Shown: positions 19,159 through 28,972, counted from the stretch's first letter. The stretch: DNA of 64,000 nucleotides from Saccharicrinis sp963663905 (GCA_963663905.2 OY760657.1:2604001-2668000); one strand, 5' to 3'. Translations and numbers: made by a program. The notes: generated by a model not told the origin, from the letters alone.

Positions 19159-19529
19159 AACGACAATCTCTCCAGATTCAATAGAATTCCCTCCAAACGC
19201 ATCTTTGTCCAAAAAATATACTTCTTTTTAAAGTCTAATTCTGTATCTCCATTTAAATATGGAGCATTAAATGTTATACTATTTCTAGATGACATAAAAT
19301 TGTATATCCATCTTAAAAAGCGATTATTAAACTTTTTCACTTTAAAGCTCAAACCTTGTTTTGCTAATTCGGTTATGGCATAATTAATGTTCTTTGAAAT
19401 TAAATATGCAAAGCCTTCCTCACATTCGTTTTTATATCTAACAAAAGTCTCATCTGCAATGAATTCCTTCAATAAAAGCTCATGGGAAAACAAAACCAGT
19501 GAATTAAGTTTTTGGATAGCATCTTGCAT
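19155..19529 (-). CDS. Hypothetical protein (124 aa), first gene of a coupled pair
   Basis: 124 residues starting MQDAIQKLNSLVLFSHELLL, mainly helical and basic, without signal peptide or membrane segment. No recognised family. Its TGA overlaps the ATG of the two-helix membrane protein (ATGA), a classical coupling arrangement. Convergent with the histidine kinase gene. Confidence 0.55.
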   Translation of the reverse strand: MQDAIQKLNSLVLFSHELLLKEFIADETFVRYKNECEEGFAYLISKNINYAITELAKQGLSFKVKKFNNRFLRWIYNFMSSRNSITFNAPYLNGDTELDFKKKYIFWTKMRLEGILLNLERLSL

Positions 19530-19645
19530 TAAAAAATGGATTTATAAAAGGATATTCATAAATATTATTACAACCTTATTTAATACTGTATTTATGATTA
19601 ATCACCTTGTTTCATTCTCCCTTTTTCTTGTTCCTTTAAAATATA

Positions 19646-19677
19646 CAAAAGCTGCATTAATAAAAATACAGCTTTTG
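19646..19677 (-). terminator. Terminator-like hairpin after cinA
   Basis: CAAAAGCTG / CAGCTTTTG stem just 3' of cinA, with TATATTTT following on the minus strand. Confidence 0.6.
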
Positions 19678-19687
19678 GTCAATTATA

Positions 19688-20935
19688 TTATTTCATATCT
19701 TCTTCAACCATATTCTTAAGCATAAACAAAGCCATTTCTGAAGCTCTGATAATATTTCGCTCACGAATATGTCCAAATTGAAATTTGTTACTTACAGTTC
19801 TTTTAGGTCCAGATACCGCAATCCAAACAGTTCCTACTGGTTTTTCATCAGAACCGCCATCAGGACCTGCAACACCGGATGTTGACACGGCATAATCTGT
19901 TCCTAAAACAGCTCTTCCACCTTTTGCCATTTGTTCAACCACTTGTTGACTAACAGCCCCATAATCCATCAAATCATCATCTTTAACTTTAAGAACCTGC
20001 TGCTTAACCTTATTATGATAAGCAATTACACTTCCTCTGAAAAAGTATGAACTACCAGGAATTGAAGTAATCATATGTGCAATATTTCCACCTGTACAAC
20101 TTTCTGCAGTTCCTAAAGTTATTTTGTAATCAGTAAATATCTGAGCAATAACATCTACAACAGCAATGTCATCGTAAGCTACAATATTATTTCCTATCAG
20201 TGGATCTAATTTAGTTACAAGATCTTCTATCTCAGATTCCAATTTCTTTTTGCTTTCTCCACGACCTGTAAAACGAAGTCTTATTTTTCCTGGAGCAGGC
20301 AAATAAGCCAACTTAATAAACTCCGGAATTGATTCTTCAAACTCCTGTAACATTTCAGCAAGAACAGCTTCTGGAATATTGTGTACCAATACTGTTTTAT
20401 GTACAATACTTCCAATATTAAATCGCTTAGATAATCTTGGAATAATATTGTATTCCATAGCATGCTTCATTTCCGAAGGTACACCCGGCATAGAAACATA
20501 TATGGTACCTTCGTGCTCAAACCACATTACAGGTGCTGTTCCCACAGGATTACGAATTACTGTACAATTTGCAGGAACAAGTGCCTGAGCTCTGTTTAAT
20601 TCGTTAATATTAGGTACATATCTTTTCAACAGACTTTTTACATCTTCAAATACCTCTTCACTAAAAACCAGCTCTGTATTGAAAAACTTACACATAGTAA
20701 CCTTAGTAATATCGTCCTTCGTTGGTCCCAGACCACCCGTCAGCAATACTACATCCGCTCTTTCTGATGTTTCTTTTAAAATATTTAAAATCTCATCTTC
20801 TGTATCACTTACAGAATTAATTCGACTTACTTCAAACCCAGCTTCATTCAATTGCTGACCCATCCAGGCAGAATTGGTATCTACCACCTGCCCTATTAGA
20901 AGCTCATCGCCAATGGTTACTATTTCAATTTTCAT
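19688..20935 (-). CDS. cinA: CinA-like protein with nicotinamide-nucleotide amidase domain
   Basis: 415 residues in two parts. The N-terminal MoCF/COG1058 domain (about 1-170; EIVTIGDELLIGQVVDTNSAWM, LTGGLGPTKDDITK) precedes a C-terminal PncC domain (about 255-410; LGTAESCTGGNIAHMITSIPG, GVAGPDGGSDEKPVGTVW). The PncC domain deamidates nicotinamide mononucleotide to nicotinate mononucleotide; the COG1058 domain has ADP-ribose pyrophosphatase activity in some homologues. The role is NAD salvage and repair in the cytoplasm. Full length for the family. The downstream hairpin at 19646 separates it from the coupled small genes. Confidence 0.93.
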   Translation of the reverse strand: MKIEIVTIGDELLIGQVVDTNSAWMGQQLNEAGFEVSRINSVSDTEDEILNILKETSERADVVLLTGGLGPTKDDITKVTMCKFFNTELVFSEEVFEDVKSLLKRYVPNINELNRAQALVPANCTVIRNPVGTAPVMWFEHEGTIYVSMPGVPSEMKHAMEYNIIPRLSKRFNIGSIVHKTVLVHNIPEAVLAEMLQEFEESIPEFIKLAYLPAPGKIRLRFTGRGESKKKLESEIEDLVTKLDPLIGNNIVAYDDIAVVDVIAQIFTDYKITLGTAESCTGGNIAHMITSIPGSSYFFRGSVIAYHNKVKQQVLKVKDDDLMDYGAVSQQVVEQMAKGGRAVLGTDYAVSTSGVAGPDGGSDEKPVGTVWIAVSGPKRTVSNKFQFGHIRERNIIRASEMALFMLKNMVEEDMK

Positions 20936-21017
20936 TTTAATTGTTTTAAGACTCCTAGATCCACAAATACAATCATAGAAATAAGAATTCTTGTTCTAAA
21001 CTTTTATTAGTAAGTAT

Positions 21018-22256
21018 TTATTTTTTAAACTTCTTAAGCGCTCTCACTCGCTCTAGTAAAGGTGGATGTGAGTAATGAAAAAACACATACAAAGGATGTG
21101 GTGTTAGATTACTCAACGCATTTACTGAAATGGTTTTTAGGGCAGAAATTAAAGATTCCGGATTATGGTTTTTAGCAGCAAACTCATCTGCTTCATATTC
21201 ATTTTTTCGTGACAACAAAGTGCTCAAAAGACCTGTAATTCCCGATATCGGACTATACAATATTCCAAATGCTATTAGTCCAATGTGAAAAACAGGTTGT
21301 TGAATTCCCAAAGCTTCAGATAAGACTGGTGAATCTACAAATACAGAAAAGATAAACAACATCACTCCTGTTTGTATTATACCAGTAATCATTCCCCACA
21401 AGGTATGTTTCTTTTTATAATGTCCTATTTCGTGAGCTAAAACACCAACAATCTCATCTGTTTTTAAATCATTGATTAATGTATCATATAGCACAATTCT
21501 CTTTTTAGCACCTAAACCACTAAAAAAAGCGTTTGCTTTTGTACTACGTTTTGAACCATCCATTACATATACATTATCCAGCTTAAAGTTTACAGTTTTA
21601 CAAAATTCCTGAATAGCACTTTTTAACTCGCCATCTTCTAATGGTGTTTGTTTATTAAAAAGTGGCAACAGTACCGAAGTATAAAACATGGTCATTAGTA
21701 ACATAAAAGCTGTAACCAAACCCCAGGCATATAACCAAAAATATTCTCCTGCTATTGAGTAAAACCAAATAATCAAGGCCATAATACCTCCACCAAGAAG
21801 CGCTCCCAATAATAATGACTTTATTAAGTCACCAATAAAAGTTTTGGGAGTGGTTTTATTAAATTCAAACTTTTCTTCAATAACAAAAGTACTATATATT
21901 GAAAATGGAAGATTAAGTATTGTTGAAGCTAAACCAATGATACCAAAAAATACCAAAGCTCTTAATATGATATTATCTGTAATGTTTAAAGCCCAATGAT
22001 CAACAATTGCAAAACCTCCTGCAAAAAGCATAATTAAAATCAAAGCAAGGTTAAACACTCCGGTAATCCATCCAAACTTATGATTGGCTTTAGAATATCT
22101 TTGTTGTTTTGCATATTTTTCCTGATCATAAATCCCTTCTAATTCATGAGGAATAGTCTCTGACCAACGAGTTGTATTCAAATACAATAAAAAACGATCC
22201 CAAATAAACTCAATGACAATTATAGCAACTATCACATAAAATATTGTAGTATACAT
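21018..22256 (-). CDS. M48 integral-membrane zinc peptidase (Ste24/CAAX protease-like)
   Basis: 412 residues with an N-terminal segment like the Ste24 N-terminal domain (about 15-190, several membrane helices). The M48 catalytic core follows, with HEIGHYKKKH (zinc ligands plus catalytic Glu, about residue 275) and the downstream ligand Glu in EYEADEFAAKN. Ste24-type enzymes cleave membrane-proximal peptides; bacterial substrates are generally unknown, and bacteria have no CAAX farnesylation, so quality control of membrane proteins is the likely job (inference). A hairpin separates it from lgt upstream. Confidence 0.9.
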   Translation of the reverse strand: MYTTIFYVIVAIIVIEFIWDRFLLYLNTTRWSETIPHELEGIYDQEKYAKQQRYSKANHKFGWITGVFNLALILIMLFAGGFAIVDHWALNITDNIILRALVFFGIIGLASTILNLPFSIYSTFVIEEKFEFNKTTPKTFIGDLIKSLLLGALLGGGIMALIIWFYSIAGEYFWLYAWGLVTAFMLLMTMFYTSVLLPLFNKQTPLEDGELKSAIQEFCKTVNFKLDNVYVMDGSKRSTKANAFFSGLGAKKRIVLYDTLINDLKTDEIVGVLAHEIGHYKKKHTLWGMITGIIQTGVMLFIFSVFVDSPVLSEALGIQQPVFHIGLIAFGILYSPISGITGLLSTLLSRKNEYEADEFAAKNHNPESLISALKTISVNALSNLTPHPLYVFFHYSHPPLLERVRALKKFKK

Positions 22257-22284
22257 ATTTAAATTCCCTTCTTATTTAATACAA

Positions 22285-22329
22285 CAAACCGCTCTTTAAC
22301 TACAAATATTGTATATAAAGAACGGTTTG
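22285..22329 (-). terminator. Hairpin between lgt and the M48 gene
   Basis: Stem CAAACCGCTCTTTA / TAAAGAACGGTTTG (14 bp, one mismatch) with a 17-base loop, 3' of lgt on the minus strand. Weak U-run, so termination is probable but not certain. Confidence 0.55.
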
Positions 22330-22352
22330 CAAATATCTTAAATTTAAATCAA

Positions 22353-23204
22353 TTATGATTTTTCCTGCTTAATTATTTTCGGTGCTTTTACTACAAAATA
22401 TATTCCCGCCAATACAAACGGAATACTAAGTAATTGTCCCATATTTAAAAACATATCGTTTTCAAAAGCTTCCTGATTTTCTTTTACAAACTCTATTAAG
22501 AATCGAGCAAAGAAGGTTCCTATTAAGAACACGCCAAATATTAATCCAGTACGATCTTTAGCATCTGTTTTCCAGTACATCCACATGATGATACCGAATA
22601 ATACAAGGTACGATAAGGCTTCATAAATTTGCGTTGGATGAGATGGGGCTGAATAAATAGGCTGAGCTCCAGCCATCCACTCATGAATATTTTCAACAAA
22701 TTTAAAAGCCCAAGGCAAATCTGTTGGATGACCATAAATTTCATGGTTCATTAGATTTCCCATTCTAATAAAGAACGCAGCTAAAGCTGTTGGAATTACC
22801 AGGCGATCCAATGTCCATAGAGGAGATTTCTTAGATACTTTTTTAGAGTAGATTAAAATAGCTATCACAATACCCAAGGCTCCACCATGACTGGCTAATC
22901 CACCATGCCATACTTTAATAATTTCACCAAGGTTTTGTGAATAATAATCCCAACCATAAAAGAACACATGCCCTAATCGAGCACCAATAACGGTGGCCAG
23001 AATAACATACATAAACAGCTTTTCTAACCATGGCAATGGAATTTTTTCCCATTTAAACATTTTTTCCATTAGTTGATAACCTAATAAAAATGCAATTGCA
23101 AAAAACAATCCATAATAACGGACAGAAAAAGGTCCTAATGATCCGAAAGGTCCGAAATGAAAAATTTCAGGCTTTACTCCCCATGTAATGAAATCAAGTA
23201 CCAT
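22353..23204 (-). CDS. lgt: Prolipoprotein diacylglyceryl transferase
   Basis: 283 residues, seven or so membrane segments. Lgt motifs are present: HGGLASHGGALGIV (containing the essential His of the HGGL loop) and RMGNLMNHEIYG (the Lgt signature). The enzyme moves diacylglycerol from phosphatidylglycerol to the lipobox cysteine of prolipoproteins, the first step of lipoprotein maturation at the inner membrane. Several lipobox proteins in this window would be its substrates. It lies directly downstream of secA on the same strand. Confidence 0.96.
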   Translation of the reverse strand: MVLDFITWGVKPEIFHFGPFGSLGPFSVRYYGLFFAIAFLLGYQLMEKMFKWEKIPLPWLEKLFMYVILATVIGARLGHVFFYGWDYYSQNLGEIIKVWHGGLASHGGALGIVIAILIYSKKVSKKSPLWTLDRLVIPTALAAFFIRMGNLMNHEIYGHPTDLPWAFKFVENIHEWMAGAQPIYSAPSHPTQIYEALSYLVLFGIIMWMYWKTDAKDRTGLIFGVFLIGTFFARFLIEFVKENQEAFENDMFLNMGQLLSIPFVLAGIYFVVKAPKIIKQEKS

Positions 23205-23297
23205 ATGTTATGCTGTATATGTAAAAAAGATAAGAGACAATGCAAATACAAAGTCTCTATATCTCTTATTATAAATCTTTTAATTTAATAATTTTAA

Positions 23298-26200
23298 TTA
23301 TTCTTGTCCTTTACCGTGGCATTGTTTGTATTTTTTACCACTACCACATGGACAAGGATCATTTCGACCAACTTTTTTCTCTACTCTTACCGGCTGAGCT
23401 TTTGGTTTTTCTTTTGGCTTACTACTGCCGGCTCCAGGATATTCGTCTTTACTTGTTTTAAGCTTGCTTAAATCCTGACGTTGACGAACCTCTACTTCTT
23501 TAATTTCATTTGGATTTTGAACCGGGATACTTGCTTTAACCAAAGTAGAAACCACATCTTTATTAACTTGCTCTATCATTGTTTTAAACAAATCAAAAGA
23601 CTCAAACTTATAAATTAATAAAGGATCTTTTTGTTCATATGAAGCATTTTGAACAGATGTTCTTAAGTCATCCAATTCACGTAAGTGCTCTTTCCATGAA
23701 TTATCAATTGTCATTAAAATAATTGATTTTTCAAGAGACTTCACTAACTCTGCGCCATTAGTTTCATATGCCTTTTTAAGATTTGTATTGATCTGGAAAA
23801 TCTTCTGTCCATCAGTAAATGGAACTACAATATTCTGATACTGATGTCCTCTGTTTTCGTATACATCTTTAATTACAGGCATTGCCTGAGTTTTAATGCT
23901 TTCAATCTTTCTTAAATAAGCACTCCATACATTATTATAAAGCTTATTAGCAAGCTCGCTTGGACTTCCTTTTAAGAATTCTTCACTTTCAAAAGGTGAT
24001 GAAACAGAAAATACTCTGATTAAATCCATTTCAAAACTTTCGTAATCAGCATTCTGATGATGCTCACTTACAAGGCTCTCACAAGTATCATAAATCATAT
24101 TTGATAAATCCACCTGAATTCTTTCACCATAAAGAGCATGCTTACGTTTAGTATAAATTACCTCACGCTGAGAGTTCATAACATCATCATACTCCAATAA
24201 TCTCTTACGAATACCAAAGTTATTTTCTTCAACCTTTTTCTGAGCTCTTTCAATAGATTTGGTAATCATAGAGTGTTGAATTACTTCTCCTTCCTCAACA
24301 CCAAGCCTATCCATATATTTTACAATTCTGTCTGATCCAAACAGTCTCATCAGGTTATCTTCCAATGAAACGAAGAACTGAGAACTACCCACATCTCCCT
24401 GACGACCAGAACGACCTCTTAACTGACGGTCAACACGACGAGATTCATGACGCTCTGTACCTACGATAGCTAAACCACCGGCAGCTTTCACTTCATCAGT
24501 TAACTTAATATCGGTACCACGACCTGCCATATTTGTAGCAATAGTAACAACACCTTTACCCCCTGCTTCTGCTACAATTTCAGCCTCGCGCTGGTGTAAT
24601 TTCGCATTCAGTACATTATGTTTAATACCTCTAATCTTCAACATTCGGCTTAACAACTCTGAAATTTCTACCGAAGTTGTACCTACAAGAACAGGACGAC
24701 CATCTTTAACCAACCCAACAATCTCTTCAATTACAGCATTGTATTTTTCACGATTGGTTTTATAAACTTTATCCTCTCTATCATCACGAGCAATAGGCTT
24801 ATTTGTTGGAATTACTACAACATCCAATTCATAGATATCCCATAACTCACCTGCTTCAGTTTGCGCCGTACCTGTCATACCTGACAGTTTGTGGTACATT
24901 CTAAAGTAGTTCTGTAATGTAATAGTAGCATATGTTTGTGTTGCAGCCTCTACTTTAACACGTTCTTTAGCCTCGATTGCCTGGTGAAGTCCATCTGAAT
25001 AACGACGACCTTCCATAATACGACCAGTTTGCTCGTCAACAATCTTAACTTTGTTATCCATAACCACATACTCTGTATCTTTTTCGAACAAAGTATAAGC
25101 TTTTAAAAGCTGATTTACAGTATGAACACGTTCTGACTTTATACCATAGCTTTGTAATAACTCATCCTTTTTAGCTAGCTTTTCATTTTCCTCTAATGAG
25201 GCTTTTTCCAACTCAGCTATTTCAGATCCAATATCCGGTAATACAAAGAAATTTGGATCATCAGAATCGCCGGTTATTAAATCAATACCTTTTTCAGTTA
25301 ATTCTATTGAGTTATGCTTTTCGTCAATAACAAAATATAACGGATCCGTTACGATATGCATATTTTTGTTATTCTCCTGCATGTAATAATTTTCAGTTTT
25401 AAGCATACTTGCCTTAACTCCAGGCTCACTTAAAAACTTAATCAAAGGTTTATTGCGAGGAAGACCTTTATAAACACGTAATAACTCAAGAGCTCCTTCT
25501 TCAGCTTCTTTTTTATTTGCTGATTTCATTTTCTTTTTGGCATCTACCAAAATTCCTGAAACCAACTGACGCTGAACTTCCACCAAACGCTCTACTTTTG
25601 GTTTAAGTTCTTCAAATAACTGATCATCACCTTTAGGCACAGGACCAGAAATAATTAAAGGAGTACGGGCATCGTCAATTAATACAGAGTCAACCTCATC
25701 GACGATGGCATAATTATGTTTACGTTGAACCAGATCATCTGGCGAAACAGCCATATTATCCCTTAAGTAGTCGAAACCAAACTCATTGTTTGTACCAAAA
25801 GTAATATCACAGTTATAAGCTTTACGACGCTCATTTGAGTTAGGTCGATGCTTATCAATACAATCCACACTTAAACCATGGAACTGATACAATGGTCCCA
25901 TCCATTCCGAGTCACGTTTTGCAAGGTAATCATTCACTGTTACCACATGAACACCACGTCCTGTTAGGGCATTAAGGAATACAGGCAAAGTTGCCACAAG
26001 AGTTTTACCTTCCCCTGTTGCCATCTCTGCAATTTTACCCTGATGAAGAACAACACCACCAAACAACTGAACATCATAATGAATCATGTCCCAGGTAATA
26101 GTATTACCACCAGCTTCCCATGAGTTATGCCAAACAGCTTTTTCACCTTCTATTTCAACAAAATCATGAACAGCAGCCAAATCTCTGTCAAAATCAGAAG

Positions 26201-26600
26201 CTGAAACTTCTACAGTTTCACTTTGAGTAAATCTACGGGCTGTATCTTTTAATATGGCAAAAGCCTCTGGTAAAATCTCTTCTAAAACTTTTTCAAGCTT
26301 TTCGTCAATATCCTTTTCTAACTTATCAACTTCGCTGTATATCTTTTCTCTCTCTGCAATATCAACAGTACTATCTTCTGTTTTTGCTTTTAATTCAGCA
26401 ATTCTATCCTGATCATCTTTAATATACGCTCTGATTTTTTCTTTTAAAGTCTCTGAGCGTTGACGTAATTCATCATTAGAAAGCTTTTCAATTTCCGGAG
26501 ATACAGCCTTAACTAAATCAACAATTGGATTTAGTTCTTTAAGATCTCTCTCATATTTGCTACCAAACAACTTGGTAACGATATTATTAATAAATGCCAT
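23298..26600 (-). CDS. secA: Preprotein translocase ATPase SecA
   Basis: 1100 residues, full length for Bacteroidota SecA. Walker A lies in MATGEGKTLVATLP, followed by the DEVD box VDEVDSVLIDDARTPL, SGMTGTAQTEAGE, NMAGRGTDI and RQLRGRSGRQGD in order. The C-terminus ends with the zinc-binding GRNDPCPCGSGKKYKQCHG that contacts SecB and the ribosome. It drives post-translational export through SecYEG. Insertions of lysine-rich sequence around 330-420 are typical of the phylum. A 20-bp perfect palindrome lies in its leader at 26634-26653. Confidence 0.98.
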   Translation of the reverse strand: MAFINNIVTKLFGSKYERDLKELNPIVDLVKAVSPEIEKLSNDELRQRSETLKEKIRAYIKDDQDRIAELKAKTEDSTVDIAEREKIYSEVDKLEKDIDEKLEKVLEEILPEAFAILKDTARRFTQSETVEVSASDFDRDLAAVHDFVEIEGEKAVWHNSWEAGGNTITWDMIHYDVQLFGGVVLHQGKIAEMATGEGKTLVATLPVFLNALTGRGVHVVTVNDYLAKRDSEWMGPLYQFHGLSVDCIDKHRPNSNERRKAYNCDITFGTNNEFGFDYLRDNMAVSPDDLVQRKHNYAIVDEVDSVLIDDARTPLIISGPVPKGDDQLFEELKPKVERLVEVQRQLVSGILVDAKKKMKSANKKEAEEGALELLRVYKGLPRNKPLIKFLSEPGVKASMLKTENYYMQENNKNMHIVTDPLYFVIDEKHNSIELTEKGIDLITGDSDDPNFFVLPDIGSEIAELEKASLEENEKLAKKDELLQSYGIKSERVHTVNQLLKAYTLFEKDTEYVVMDNKVKIVDEQTGRIMEGRRYSDGLHQAIEAKERVKVEAATQTYATITLQNYFRMYHKLSGMTGTAQTEAGELWDIYELDVVVIPTNKPIARDDREDKVYKTNREKYNAVIEEIVGLVKDGRPVLVGTTSVEISELLSRMLKIRGIKHNVLNAKLHQREAEIVAEAGGKGVVTIATNMAGRGTDIKLTDEVKAAGGLAIVGTERHESRRVDRQLRGRSGRQGDVGSSQFFVSLEDNLMRLFGSDRIVKYMDRLGVEEGEVIQHSMITKSIERAQKKVEENNFGIRKRLLEYDDVMNSQREVIYTKRKHALYGERIQVDLSNMIYDTCESLVSEHHQNADYESFEMDLIRVFSVSSPFESEEFLKGSPSELANKLYNNVWSAYLRKIESIKTQAMPVIKDVYENRGHQYQNIVVPFTDGQKIFQINTNLKKAYETNGAELVKSLEKSIILMTIDNSWKEHLRELDDLRTSVQNASYEQKDPLLIYKFESFDLFKTMIEQVNKDVVSTLVKASIPVQNPNEIKEVEVRQRQDLSKLKTSKDEYPGAGSSKPKEKPKAQPVRVEKKVGRNDPCPCGSGKKYKQCHGKGQE

Positions 26601-26633
26601 TACTACTATATTTCTATGTACAAATTTGAAAAA

Positions 26634-26653
26634 TAACCAGATTAATCTGGTTA
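26634..26653. promoter_or_regulatory. Perfect 20-bp palindrome in the secA leader
   Basis: TAACCAGATTAATCTGGTTA is identical on both strands and lies 34 bp before the secA start codon. It could be an operator for a dimeric regulator or a short 5'-UTR hairpin. Confidence 0.35.
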
Positions 26654-26700
26654 GATTAATATAAATTCTGATTAAAATAATTTTTAATCAAATAGTTAGA

Positions 26701-26731
26701 AATAACCTATAATTAACACTTACAGGTTATT
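26701..26731 (-). terminator. Hairpin at the end of the small lipoprotein gene
   Basis: AATAACCT / AGGTTATT, an 8-bp stem overlapping the stop codon at 26730, between the lipoprotein gene and secA. Confidence 0.4.
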
Positions 26732-27134
26732 AAAGTAGAAAAACAGGGCCTGCTCTGGAAATAAAATTTGCGCCCGTAAATATTGATGTATAAATATTTC
26801 TTGAAGTCTGAATCCGCTTATTCAGTTGGGGTTCCAGAAAATATTCAGAACTCAGGTATTCTGTTATTGGAACACTTTCAATTGTAAGTCCTCTGTATAT
26901 TATATGTTTTCTTCCCGTTTCAACTAAGCTACCAAAACGGAATTTATTATTGTTTTGAGGTTTCGATTTTTTAATGCGCTGTACAGTCTGAACTTTATCT
27001 GATGAATTAATATCAATTTCAATACCATAAGAACGTAAAGTTTCGGCATTAATGTCCATAGTTCCGGCTACACATGATGTCATGGTAACCAAAAGCGTAA
27101 TGCTTAAAACCTTAAATTTGGACAATTCCTTCAT
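26730..27134 (-). CDS. Putative lipoprotein, unknown function (134 aa)
   Basis: The N-terminus carries a hydrophobic stretch ending VTMTSC, a good lipobox with the acylated Cys near position 21. It is followed by about 110 residues including NNNKFRFGSLVETGRKHIIYRG. I do not recognise a family. It has its own TACATTTG -7 box at 27161-27168 and a hairpin after it, so it is probably transcribed alone, upstream of and on the same strand as secA. Confidence 0.6.
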   Translation of the reverse strand: MKELSKFKVLSITLLVTMTSCVAGTMDINAETLRSYGIEIDINSSDKVQTVQRIKKSKPQNNNKFRFGSLVETGRKHIIYRGLTIESVPITEYLSSEYFLEPQLNKRIQTSRNIYTSIFTGANFISRAGPVFLL

Positions 27135-27160
27135 TTACTTTATTAAAAAATCTACGAGCA

Positions 27161-27168
27161 CAAATGTA
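27161..27168 (-). promoter_or_regulatory. -7 box for the small lipoprotein gene
   Basis: TACATTTG on the minus strand (TAnnTTTG), 26 bp before the ATG. Confidence 0.4.
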
Positions 27169-27365
27169 GTAAAAGATTTGAGACCTCTATAACAATAGAA
27201 GGTTAGTTTTTAGAACTAAGTCAAAAGTTGAGAGTTTAAAGTCGAAAGTTTGAATAACAGCTAATGGTCACAAATGGAACCAAATATTGTTTACAACCCA
27301 ACACTAATCAATCCATAATTGATATGTTATTGTATTACACTATCTCAAAACTAGTCATACATAAC

Positions 27366-27398
27366 AAAAAAAGAGGCTCTTATAACAAAAGCCTCTTA
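27366..27398 (-). terminator. Intrinsic terminator of the M48 lipoprotein gene
   Basis: AAGAGGCT / AGCCTCTT stem, followed on the minus strand by a run of seven T. Confidence 0.85.
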
Positions 27399-27424
27399 GT
27401 ATAATATACATATTCTTTTCCTGT

Positions 27425-28246
27425 TTATTGTGCCGGCATATAAGTTTTAGCCTTTGGTAAAAACTCTTTAATATTTTTAATACGAGTTTCATCTGAAGGG
27501 TGCGTACTTAAAAACTCAGGAACGCTACTACCGCCTTGTGACATTCGTGTCCAGAATTCAACAGCTACCTCTGGGTTATAACCTGCCATAGACATAAATA
27601 CCAATCCCATTTTATCAGCTTCTGACTCATGTGTACGCGAATAAGGCAATAACATGCCGTACTGAGCTCCCAATCCAAATGCTCCCATATAAATAGCTTG
27701 TGTTTGTGCTGGCTTTTCACTCAGTGCCACTTGCAAACCGGCTGCAACGGCCTGAACACCCATTTGCTGGCTCATTCTTTCATTACCGTGACGAGCAATA
27801 GCGTGTGCAATCTCATGGCCCATAACTACAGCAATACCAGCTTCATCTTTAGTATATGGTAAAATACCTGTATAAAAAACAACCTTACCTCCTGGCATAC
27901 ACCAGGCATTAGGAGTAGCATCTTCCACCAAATTAAACTCCCAGTTAAAATATTGCAATTCACTCTCTAATCCATTATCCTTCATATATTTTTCAACTGC
28001 AGCAGCAATTTTCCCTCCTACTTTTTTCACTAAGGCTGTATTTGCTTTATCTGCAGATATCTTTGCACTATCTAAAAACGAATTATAATTAGTTAAAGCC
28101 ATCTCTGCCATCTGTGAAGACGGGAATAAACTAATTTGCTTACGACCTGTAATAGGCACAGTAGAACATGCAGTAACAAAAGCTGCAACAATACTTACAA
28201 CAACTAAAATTTTCCAGTAATTTTTCATTATATCTAAATTAATCAT
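27425..28246 (-). CDS. M48 family periplasmic metallopeptidase lipoprotein
   Basis: 273 residues. A short N-terminal hydrophobic segment ends in VTACS (lipobox, Cys near residue 27). The M48 domain carries HEIAHAIARHGNERMSQ (two His ligands and catalytic Glu, about residue 143) and ESEADKMGL (third ligand). It resembles LoiP/YcaL-type peptidases, which act on misassembled outer-membrane proteins in the periplasm; the exact substrate is not deducible. A TACTTTTG box lies at 28264-28271 and a strong terminator follows. The ATG at residue 7 (28228) is an alternative start. Confidence 0.9.
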   Translation of the reverse strand: MINLDIMKNYWKILVVVSIVAAFVTACSTVPITGRKQISLFPSSQMAEMALTNYNSFLDSAKISADKANTALVKKVGGKIAAAVEKYMKDNGLESELQYFNWEFNLVEDATPNAWCMPGGKVVFYTGILPYTKDEAGIAVVMGHEIAHAIARHGNERMSQQMGVQAVAAGLQVALSEKPAQTQAIYMGAFGLGAQYGMLLPYSRTHESEADKMGLVFMSMAGYNPEVAVEFWTRMSQGGSSVPEFLSTHPSDETRIKNIKEFLPKAKTYMPAQ

Positions 28247-28263
28247 GTTTAGGTAATCATATA

Positions 28264-28271
28264 CAAAAGTA
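28264..28271 (-). promoter_or_regulatory. -7 box for the M48 lipoprotein gene
   Basis: TACTTTTG on the minus strand (TAnnTTTG), 17 bp before the first ATG. Confidence 0.4.
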
Positions 28272-28294
28272 ATATTTACAACCGAAAAATTACT

Positions 28295-28972
28295 TTAAGG
28301 TTCAATGTTGGTGTTCATCCAATACCTATTTTCTTCTTCGTCATCATCATCCTCTTCTTCATCTTCAAGCACAGATGGTGGTCTTTGAGGCCCTTCTTTC
28401 CTGTATACTACAGCCAACATCAATCCTACTAACCCTCCCCACAAGTGACCTTCCCATGAATAAGGCAAATCTACTTTTAAAGGTAAGGCACCCCAAACCA
28501 AACTCCCATAAAACAAAATAACAATAAAAGAGATTGCTATTAAACGAAAGTACCTTCTTAAAATTCCACTGAGGGTTAAAAAGGAAGCTAAACCATAAAC
28601 TACGCTGCTTGCACCAATATGCCATGCATCACGGGCTGCCAACCAGGTTCCTAATCCGCTTAATAAATAAACCAAGAAGAAAACCTTATAGGCAATCTTA
28701 TTATAGAAATAAAACAATGCCACTCCAAGAACAAATAGTGATATTGAATTTGAATAAAGATGTCCCCAATCTCCATGAATTAAAGGTGAAGTCAAAATCC
28801 CCTTGATACCATCAATACTTAACGGTCTGATACCCCATTCTGTTAATCTAACATTCTCTAGTTCCTCTATTAATTTTATGAATATAAGTGTAATAATAAG
28901 TATAGATGGAAAAATCAGACTATGAATAAATCGTCTTTTTTCAATGGGCATATGTGAACCTAATCCTTTCAA
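28295..28972 (-). CDS. Rhomboid family intramembrane serine protease
   Basis: 225 residues, about six membrane helices. The catalytic Ser sits in GASSVVYGL and the catalytic His in HLWGGLVG; the L1-type HGDWGHLYSN segment is also present. The enzyme cleaves transmembrane helices within the membrane. The last 25 residues are a strongly acidic tail (DEEEDDDDEEENRYW), which is unusual and probably cytoplasmic. The start could be the ATG at 28951 (MPIEKRR), seven codons in. Substrates unknown. Divergent from the MFS gene. Confidence 0.9.
   Translation of the reverse strand: MKGLGSHMPIEKRRFIHSLIFPSILIITLIFIKLIEELENVRLTEWGIRPLSIDGIKGILTSPLIHGDWGHLYSNSISLFVLGVALFYFYNKIAYKVFFLVYLLSGLGTWLAARDAWHIGASSVVYGLASFLTLSGILRRYFRLIAISFIVILFYGSLVWGALPLKVDLPYSWEGHLWGGLVGLMLAVVYRKEGPQRPPSVLEDEEEDDDDEEENRYWMNTNIEP

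Noticed and set aside
27218..27256. Short imperfect direct repeats (AAAGTTGA-like units)
   Set aside because: Too short and degenerate to call; common low-complexity sequence in this phylum.
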